Shown here: piece by piece, positions 1-5,499 of the stretch
Position numbering within the stretch: position 1 is the stretch's first letter
Layout: each line of letters opens with the position of its first letter
NCBI GenBank assembly: GCA_016789485.1
Contig: JAEURE010000202.1
Span: 1-5,499, forward strand
Origin: Anaerolineales bacterium
GTDB lineage: Bacteria; Chloroflexota; Anaerolineae; Anaerolineales; Villigracilaceae
Direction: 5' to 3'
DNA: 5,499 nucleotides
Position numbers and translations under genes: made by a program
The notes under the pieces: generated by a model
Told to the model about the DNA's origin: nothing
Database searches by the model: none
Seen by the model: only the letters and a program-made list of their open reading frames with translations

Positions 1-1847
1 TCCTGCGATTCCACTTCTACGCGGGCAGCGATATTTCCACTTGCGATCTCTTCCACTGTTTTTGTCAGGCGGTTCATTGGACGAGTAATGATTCGGCCCA
101 CCCAAAAACTGATAATAAGCGCGCCGATAAATAAAGTGATAAGAATTGCACCTGCAGACCGTAAACTGGATTGGATTTCATTTTCTATTTCGCTGCGTGT
201 CGCAATAATCTCGCTATTAAGTTCGTCGACCGGCGCGAAAGCGACAAGGCGGTATTCCATTGTTTCCAACGGCGCGACCGCAATATAGTTCTCGGTGTCG
301 CGGATGTTCGCGGTCATTAGGCCCGGTTCACTGGCTACAATTCCTTGTGCAATGACTTGCATAGAATCTACGCTACTGTCAAACAGCGACAGCTTTGGGC
401 TTTCATTAACTGGTATTTCTTCGGGTTGTAGTCCAAAAGCGTCATATCCCTGTCTCGGCATGGATATGACGCGGCCATTTTTGTCCACCAAAAATGCGTA
501 TCCAGATTGCCCAAATTGGATTTTAGATATTTCGTTGGAGACTTTCGCCAGTTGGATGTCTGCCCCCATCACACCTTTGAATGTGCCTACGCTCGAATAG
601 ATGGGGGTGGTCAATGTTACGATCAATCCAGTGCCCGCCGGATCCTGGTATGGTTCTGTCCAACGCGGCTCGTGTTCCGGGTTATTTTCAGGAGTGGCAA
701 TCGTGTAGAAAGGCTGCTCTGTGGGATTGAAATCTGCGGGGACATTTTCAGCAAGGGCGATATTTGGATAATATGTTGTGTACCCCATCTTGCTGATGTA
801 GTAAAGCGCCACTACCTCGGGATGTGATTTGAGAAAGCTGGGCGCCATGAAATCAAGATATGCAGTGGTATTGATATCCGCCAGCATGGCTTCATCCACT
901 ACTACGTTGTTGGGAATAAAAATGGAGGATGGATCAAGCCTGGAGTTGCCGTATTGTCCGCTCGGAAGTCGCCGAATTCTTTCACCTGCATTCCAATATT
1001 CGCCTGAACTAAACAGATAAGATTGGTTTTCAAGCCGGGTTCGATACTCGGCAATGTTAACCATATCTTTTTGTGCTTCTGAAAAAACAGAATTTGCCTT
1101 TTCGGATTCCTTTTGAATGACGTTGAGGATCTGGGATTCCGTCTGTTCTGTGCTGTTGCTTTCAAGTTTTTGGGAGAGTGTCTCGACAATCAGGTTGGTC
1201 CTGTTTAATCCGAAGAAGAGAAGAGTCGCAACCGTGACGGCGCCTGTAATCAGAATGCCCAGGGTGATTTTTGCTTGAAGATTAAATTTATTGAATTCCC
1301 TTGCCAGCATAACGAATATGGGGATGCTGATCGCTGCGGCAATGTAGGTGGAATAAGTTCCAAGCTGTGGAATATGTATTCGGCTGCCGCCAAACAGGAG
1401 GTCGATTAGAAGCGCAATAATCCCAAAGAAAATGCCAAGCCCAATTCCTGTTGATGAGTATTTTGAAGATAATGCCAGCCCGGCGATGGACATTGTGACG
1501 ACGATGGCAGAGGCGGCAATTATCGCTCCCAATCCATCCACAAGAAATGGGACGATTAGAATGTTGGCATTGAACACAAAAATAATGATGGTCATCGCCC
1601 GGTCTGTGCGACCCGAGCGAATTAAAGCCAGAGGATATAGATCGAAAATAGCACTTGCGATCAAAGCGGCTGAAATAATGTATAGCTGTGGAAGATTGTT
1701 GTAAAACCCAACATACCCAAACAGGATGGCAGACGGAATCGCCATAATCATAATAACGAGGGTAATGATCCTGCCGTTTCGGGCATGGCGTTCTGATTCG
1801 CTAAGCAGATCAGCCGGTTGGTTTTGGTTTGATCGTGATATGTCCAT
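1..1847 (-). CDS. Membrane sensor protein with multi-helix N-terminus, dCache and HAMP domains (C-terminus outside window)
   Basis: The frame opens at an ATG (1845-1847) and stays open for 615 codons to the left edge, so the protein is cut at its C-terminus. From the sequence, hydrophobic helices lie near residues 27-48, 55-76, 85-102, 106-125, 132-152, 165-181 and 195-213. A mainly polar region (about 214-560) follows, then helix 565-584 and the first part of a HAMP domain (ITRPMNRLTKTVEEIASGN, 587-605). Loops rich in Arg/Lys (77-84, 182-193) fall on the side predicted to be cytoplasmic, which places residues 214-560 outside the cell. That outer part has dCache_1 hallmarks: WTEPYQD (396-402), a VTLTTPIY strand, GVMGAD (425-430) and GYAFLVDKNGRVIS (449-462). 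It should bind a small extracellular ligand and signal through HAMP to a cytoplasmic part not seen here; GAF domains, as in the two upstream neighbours, are my guess. It starts 11 bases after the preceding stop without a well-placed ribosome binding site. The exact output (kinase, cyclase, chemoreceptor or none) is unknown. Confidence 0.9.
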   Translation of the reverse strand, partial: MDISRSNQNQPADLLSESERHARNGRIITLVIMIMAIPSAILFGYVGFYNNLPQLYIISAALIASAIFDLYPLALIRSGRTDRAMTIIIFVFNANILIVPFLVDGLGAIIAASAIVVTMSIAGLALSSKYSSTGIGLGIFFGIIALLIDLLFGGSRIHIPQLGTYSTYIAAAISIPIFVMLAREFNKFNLQAKITLGILITGAVTVATLLFFGLNRTNLIVETLSQKLESNSTEQTESQILNVIQKESEKANSVFSEAQKDMVNIAEYRTRLENQSYLFSSGEYWNAGERIRRLPSGQYGNSRLDPSSIFIPNNVVVDEAMLADINTTAYLDFMAPSFLKSHPEVVALYYISKMGYTTYYPNIALAENVPADFNPTEQPFYTIATPENNPEHEPRWTEPYQDPAGTGLIVTLTTPIYSSVGTFKGVMGADIQLAKVSNEISKIQFGQSGYAFLVDKNGRVISMPRQGYDAFGLQPEEIPVNESPKLSLFDSSVDSMQVIAQGIVASEPGLMTANIRDTENYIAVAPLETMEYRLVAFAPVDELNSEIIATRSEIENEIQSSLRSAGAILITLFIGALIISFWVGRIITRPMNRLTKTVEEIASGNIAARVEVESQ

Positions 1848-1876
1848 GGTTTTAACGACTATTCGTCGCCGCCTCC
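1845..1876 (-). promoter_or_regulatory. Junction with probable translational coupling into the left sensor gene
   Basis: The stop codon of the middle gene (1859-1861) and the ATG of the left gene (1845-1847) are separated by 11 bases reading TCGTTAAAACC, which contain no Shine-Dalgarno sequence. The nearest purine-rich match, GGAGG (1872-1876), lies within the last codons of the middle gene, 24 bases before the ATG. That is too far for ordinary direct initiation. I infer that ribosomes finishing the middle gene re-initiate here, so the two proteins would be made in a linked ratio. No alternative ATG, GTG or TTG start in the same frame is seen in the junction. Confidence 0.4.
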
Positions 1877-3577
1877 AATCTCGACTGTCACTTGGGCACC
1901 ACTAATTTGAGAGCCCAACTCCCTGACGGCAGTTCGGAGGATTGTCTCAATCTCTGTTCCCTTGCCGATCTTTGATGAAATATCGCTTATTGCGCGTTCT
2001 CTCTCTGCAATCCTGCGGCTCTCATCCAACAAGCGCGCATTTTCGATGGCAAGCGCGGCACGCTCAACAATTGCGTTGATAATGTCCATCTCGTCTGCGC
2101 TCCACTCACGGTTGCTGCCTGCCTTAAGATTTAAAATTCCAACCGCTTCGCCGCGCAGTTTAACAGGGATGGTGAGGTGTGTTGATTTTGAACTCTCCAT
2201 CCTTTCTTTGTATACCTCTCCGGATTGAATTACTTCTTTGATTCCGGGTACTTCCAGCGGTTCTGCAAGGAAGCTGGTCTTCATGCCTCTTCGACGAATG
2301 CCGGCAAGTTTTTGTGAGCGGGAGAATTTCTCCCAGCCAGTTTTCAATTCTTGGCGATAGATCATTTCCGCTTCGATCAACGCTTTTTGAGTCTCTTCAT
2401 AAAGGCGTGCATTGACGATTGCCACCGAAACCTGGTCAGCCAGTGTGGCTAAAATTTCGATATCCTCCTGTTTGAAGGCATTTGGCGTCGTGCTTTGAAT
2501 ATCTAGAACCCCAATAATTTCTCCATCGGCCTGAAGGAGGGGGAGCGCTATTTCGGAACGGGTATCAGGGAGGTCGGGATTGTTGAAGTAAATCGCATCA
2601 GATCCGGTGTCAAGCGCGATGCGGACTTTCCCTGTTTTAGCCACATTCCCCACAATGCCGGTTTGCCCAATCCGAAGTTTGTGCAGCTTTTCCAGCATTC
2701 TTGTTCCGCCTTCACTATTGGTTGCGCTAAGAACTGCGTATTCCCTGTTCAGGTCAGCGAGAAAAATGCCAATGTGATAAAAATCAAATTGATGACTGAT
2801 CACCTGGGCAATTTGAGGCAGGAGATCCTGCAAATTTTGTGTTTTGTTGATGGCTTGCGAGACCCTTGAAATCGCTTCGAATTGCCTGGCGCGCTTTTCA
2901 TTTTGCTGGTTTGCTGCGTTCAGTTCTGCGGTGCGGGATGCGACACGGCTTTCAAGGTCTTTGCTAAGGCCTTCAAGTTCGCGGTTTTTATTGGTCAATT
3001 CAACTTGAATTTTCCGTAGATTGCCCAGGACTTTTTCAAAGCCAGTGTAAGAGGCTTGCTGCAATGAGGCTACAAAAAGCAAATAGACAATTAAAGACGA
3101 CCAGTATGTAATTTGAGATTGAGGAATTAAAGCAGGGGGCAGGGAGTCTTGATATATTGTGATGACCAGTGCTGTTAATCCGTTTATCACTGCCATGGTG
3201 TACGCGCCGCGCCCGCCTGCGAGTACGCCAGCCATAACGGTTGTCATTAGCAGGCCGAAGTACACAGCGCCGTAGGTTCCATTCGTGATGACAACGGATA
3301 TGGTTAGTATGACATGGAGGACGGTCAACAATGTAATATTCGCTGCCTGTACAAAACCTCTCTTCATTAAGAAGCGCGAAATGAAACCAAAGACAGCGAC
3401 GCCCCCGGCTAGAAGCGCCGAAATATATTGTTCAAGGATGAAAGGGGCTATGGCTGCATATGCTGTTCCGATGATGATTACAGCCCATAGAATATTGTTT
3501 AGTAACGCGGCTACTCGCGTCCTTTCATCGTCTTCGAATATTGGCGGCGCAAAGATCTTTCGAATATTGGTTAACAT
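1859..3577 (-). CDS. Six-helix membrane protein with two GAF domains and no visible output domain
   Basis: This is a complete 572-residue protein, ATG to TAG. The start is supported by GAGG six bases upstream and by a charged cytoplasmic N-terminus. Six hydrophobic helices are seen near residues 25-46, 51-69, 78-98, 103-120, 124-142 and 157-173. A heptad-like coiled coil follows at about 183-232, containing LESRVASRTAEL, a linker type common before kinases and GAF domains. GAF 1 spans about 233-392, with GIVGNVAKTG, NPDLPDTRSEIALPL, GVLDIQS and LADQVSVAI. GAF 2 spans about 405-515, with LTIPVKLRGEAVGILNLK and ERAALAIENARLL. The remaining 55 residues resemble the opening helix and strand of another GAF domain and then stop. 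There is no His-box, ATP-binding N/G boxes, GGDEF or methyl-accepting region. Likely role: a membrane sensor that binds a small ligand in the GAF or membrane part and acts through protein contacts, perhaps with its operon neighbours. GAF ligands cannot be predicted. There are no cysteines, so covalent bilin attachment is unlikely. Confidence 0.93.
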   Translation of the reverse strand: MLTNIRKIFAPPIFEDDERTRVAALLNNILWAVIIIGTAYAAIAPFILEQYISALLAGGVAVFGFISRFLMKRGFVQAANITLLTVLHVILTISVVITNGTYGAVYFGLLMTTVMAGVLAGGRGAYTMAVINGLTALVITIYQDSLPPALIPQSQITYWSSLIVYLLFVASLQQASYTGFEKVLGNLRKIQVELTNKNRELEGLSKDLESRVASRTAELNAANQQNEKRARQFEAISRVSQAINKTQNLQDLLPQIAQVISHQFDFYHIGIFLADLNREYAVLSATNSEGGTRMLEKLHKLRIGQTGIVGNVAKTGKVRIALDTGSDAIYFNNPDLPDTRSEIALPLLQADGEIIGVLDIQSTTPNAFKQEDIEILATLADQVSVAIVNARLYEETQKALIEAEMIYRQELKTGWEKFSRSQKLAGIRRRGMKTSFLAEPLEVPGIKEVIQSGEVYKERMESSKSTHLTIPVKLRGEAVGILNLKAGSNREWSADEMDIINAIVERAALAIENARLLDESRRIAERERAISDISSKIGKGTEIETILRTAVRELGSQISGAQVTVEIGGGDE

Positions 3578-3583
3578 TTCTTG

Positions 3584-3587
3584 CCTC
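3584..3587 (-). promoter_or_regulatory. Ribosome binding site of the middle sensor gene
   Basis: Reading the minus strand, GAGG sits six bases before the ATG at 3575-3577, inside the 31-base gap that follows the stop codon of the upstream sensor. This is a normal Shine-Dalgarno position and fixes the start of the 572-residue protein. The rest of the gap is A/T-rich and shows no hairpin. Confidence 0.7.
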
Positions 3588-3608
3588 GAAAATTAAATAC
3601 AGACATAA

Positions 3609-5499
3609 TCATAATTTCTTGCTGTCGGTAAATTGCAGCACAACCTCGGAATCGCCTAAAACCCGTTCCAACTCCTCGGCAGTAGCTTGAAGGATGTTGT
3701 CAATGTTGATGGCTGACCCAATCCGTGCTGTAGATTCCAAAATTGTTCGTTCCTTTGATGCACGTCTCTGGCTTTCTTCAAGCAGGCGGGCGTTTTCAAG
3801 CGTCAAGGCCGCACGGCTGGCGGCTGCCTGGGCTACAGCAATTTCCTCTTCTGTCCACTTGTGGGAAGCATCTTCTTGTTCGAGTCCAATGACACCAACA
3901 ACTTGATTGAGCACGGTCAATGGGATGAGGAGCGTATTTGTGCTTTTTGTCAATTCAGCAGATGTCCGATCGCTTTGCCGCGAAACTACTACAGGGTTGC
4001 CTTCCTTTAATTTTTTCAACAGCTCTGGTGCAATGTTTTTTGGTATGGCGTTGATCTGAAGCCCGTCATACTCGTATGCAGGTATTGCCTTCTCGTCGAT
4101 GGTGGATTGCCAAATCTGCTGCGTTTGGGTGCGGTTGGATCTTGTGAGTTCATTAAGTGCGCCCTCCACTTGTTGTACAAGCTGGGCATTTTCAATGGCA
4201 GCTGCCAATTGATCCGCAAGGATCTGAAGCGTCTGGATGTCTTGCTCGTCGAAGGCGTTTGGATAATTCGCCTGAATATCCAACGCACCAATGGTGATGC
4301 TGCGGCTGCGGAGGGGAAGGGCGATTTCTGAGCGTGTATCTGGAAGGAGTGGGTTTCCAAAATGAACGGCGTCCAGACCAACATCCGAGGCGATATACGC
4401 CTGTCCTGTGCTTGTAACGTTCCCAACAAGCCCAGTCTTTCCCACTCTTAACTTGTATTTGCTTGAAAGCAATTTTTCAGCGGCAACACTGCTTGCTGCG
4501 CGCAGGAGTGCGTATTCACCACGCTCATCGACAAGATAGATGCCTGTGTGGTAATAGTTCAGCCTTTCTTTTATAAGGTTTGCTGATACATTGAGCAGCG
4601 TGTCCATATCGCGGATGATGGCAATCTCACGGGCAACGTCCGCGATGGTTTCCAGTTCCAGTTTGTTTTTCTGCAATTCAGCAGTGCGCTCTTCGATACG
4701 CTCTTCCAGCCCTTCCAATGTGGATTTGAGCTGGTCCGTCATTGAGTTGAAAGCAGTTGCGAGTACCCCAATCTCATCAGAGGATTGGATTGTCGCGCGA
4801 GCAGTGAGGTCGCCCTGCGAGATTTTGTCTGCAGTTTTCGTGAGGGAAAGAATCGGGTTGGTCAAAGCTCTTGCGACATAGGTGGCAATAAGTACAACGA
4901 TAATGGAGACAACCGTCACTAGTACAGTGTTTGTCTGTCTTTGCTCTTGCACATCAGCAAGAAAGACCGAGGTCGGCTGGCTGTAAGTAATTAGCCATGG
5001 TCGGGTTTGCATTGCTGCCACGGCAACAGTATCATCTCCCGGTATATTTGGGGTTATATCAACGCTGAAGAAGGGCTGCGTGCTGGCATTATCGAGCGCA
5101 TTCTCAAAGTCAGTAAAGTTTGTGGTTTGTTCCTGGAGGGGAATGTTAAGGAACTTCTTGTTTTCAATCGCCATCAGGTAATCCACCGGACTGAGTGGGG
5201 CAATGGATTTTTGAATAAGACTTGGGTTTCGACTATCCGCCAGACGGATGTAGGTTTCGTCTAAAAGTAAAACCAGTGCGTTGGAAGATGCTTTTGAGCT
5301 GTTGACAACGATGGATTGCAGGACACTTGAGTCGTACTTTACGCGCAAGATCCCGGCAAACTCGTCGTTCTGTCCAAACACTCTGTTTGCGAAAGTGATC
5401 GTTGTTTGTTCGTTGTCATCGTAAATTACTTCCGTCAGGATGGGGCGGCTGCTAAACCGAACCTGAGGGAAGTATGCTTCGTCTGATTCGTTCTGCTCA
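3609..5499 (-). CDS. Cache-HAMP-GAF-GAF sensor protein (N-terminus outside window)
   Basis: The frame is open from the right edge to a TGA at 3609-3611, giving 629 visible residues. A GTG at 5379-5381 could be read as a start but lies inside the conserved Cache domain, so the true start is upstream of the window. In visible numbering, residues 1 to about 185 are the later part of an extracellular double-Cache domain, including ITFANRVF, EFAGILRVKYDSSVL, ALVLLLDETYIRLA and RPWLITYSQP. A transmembrane helix is at 191-209. HAMP is at about 210-262, with the hallmark NP and DEIG motifs. A coiled coil with LEERIEERTAEL follows. GAF 1 is at about 284-437 (GLVGNVTSTG, NPLLPDTRSEIALPL, GALDIQ, LADQLAAAI). 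GAF 2 is at about 464-571 (LLIPLTVLNQVVGVIGLE, AALTLENARLLEES). A 58-residue tail ends the protein. No kinase, cyclase or other output is present. It is probably an early gene of the operon: an extracellular signal is relayed through HAMP to the cytoplasmic GAF pair. The closest relative in view is the next gene, whose GAF 1 is clearly paralogous. Confidence 0.93.
   Translation of the reverse strand, partial: EQNESDEAYFPQVRFSSRPILTEVIYDDNEQTTITFANRVFGQNDEFAGILRVKYDSSVLQSIVVNSSKASSNALVLLLDETYIRLADSRNPSLIQKSIAPLSPVDYLMAIENKKFLNIPLQEQTTNFTDFENALDNASTQPFFSVDITPNIPGDDTVAVAAMQTRPWLITYSQPTSVFLADVQEQRQTNTVLVTVVSIIVVLIATYVARALTNPILSLTKTADKISQGDLTARATIQSSDEIGVLATAFNSMTDQLKSTLEGLEERIEERTAELQKNKLELETIADVAREIAIIRDMDTLLNVSANLIKERLNYYHTGIYLVDERGEYALLRAASSVAAEKLLSSKYKLRVGKTGLVGNVTSTGQAYIASDVGLDAVHFGNPLLPDTRSEIALPLRSRSITIGALDIQANYPNAFDEQDIQTLQILADQLAAAIENAQLVQQVEGALNELTRSNRTQTQQIWQSTIDEKAIPAYEYDGLQINAIPKNIAPELLKKLKEGNPVVVSRQSDRTSAELTKSTNTLLIPLTVLNQVVGVIGLEQEDASHKWTEEEIAVAQAAASRAALTLENARLLEESQRRASKERTILESTARIGSAINIDNILQATAEELERVLGDSEVVLQFTDSKKL

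Noticed and set aside
295..827. Plus-strand open frames opposite the left gene
   Set aside because: They are antisense to the well-supported Cache domain and show no domain, start signal or codon pattern of a real gene.
902..1189. 95-codon open frame on the minus strand inside the left sensor gene
   Set aside because: It lies in another frame of a region that encodes the linker helix and start of the Cache domain. Its predicted protein is basic, low in domain signal and has no ribosome binding site.
1848..1858. Terminator or hairpin between the middle and left genes
   Set aside because: The 11-base gap has no inverted repeat and is too short for one.
1859..3577. Annotating the middle gene as a sensor histidine kinase
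   Set aside because: The coiled coil and GAF domains resemble kinase inputs, but the protein ends without a phospho-acceptor His region or ATP-binding boxes.
3578..3660. Possible internal promoter before the middle gene (TTTACC-like and TATTTA-like boxes)
   Set aside because: Box matches are weak at any acceptable spacing, and the 31-base gap within a co-directional run makes co-transcription the simpler reading.
4016..4429. 137-codon open frame on the minus strand inside the right sensor gene
   Set aside because: It overlaps the conserved GAF 1 domain in a different frame, and its translation is a Ser/Pro/Arg-rich string typical of a shadow frame.
5379..5381. GTG as a start codon for the right gene
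   Set aside because: The same frame continues upstream for 39 further codons to the edge, and those residues complete Cache strands, so the codon is an internal Val.

Overview
The window is almost entirely coding. It holds three genes, all read right to left on the minus strand, separated by only 31 and 11 bases. In transcription order they are a 3'-partial-visible sensor at 3609-5499 (its start lies beyond the right edge), a complete 572-residue sensor at 1859-3577, and a sensor at 1-1847 whose start is visible but whose end lies beyond the left edge. The tight spacing and shared strand suggest one operon. No RNA gene, mobile element, CRISPR array, terminator or convincing promoter is visible. 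The only noncoding DNA is the two short junctions.

All three products are membrane-anchored signal sensors built from a shared set of parts. The first (right) has a double-Cache extracellular domain, one transmembrane helix, HAMP, a coiled coil, two GAF domains and a short conserved tail. The second (middle) has a six-helix membrane module, a coiled coil, two GAF domains and the same kind of tail. The third (left) has a six-helix membrane module like that of the second gene, a seventh helix, a double-Cache domain, an eighth helix and a HAMP that runs off the edge. Neither protein with a visible C-terminus carries a histidine kinase, GGDEF, EAL, phosphatase or chemoreceptor output. How they pass the signal on is therefore the main open question.

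The GAF sequences, with a conserved NP-x-LPDTRSEIALPL stretch, the RTAEL coiled coils and the kinase-less multi-GAF layout, recall sensors common in Chloroflexota, especially Anaerolineae. This assignment is from memory of the families and is moderate in confidence; there is no phylogenetic marker gene in the window. Base composition looks intermediate and even across the three genes, with no sign of recent transfer of one gene relative to the others.

The points most worth a second look are the mosaic relationship of the three sensors, the partly conserved amino-acid/amine-type ligand motif in the Cache domain of the left gene, the shared C-terminal tail that resembles the beginning of a third GAF domain, and the absence of cysteine in about 1,800 visible residues.
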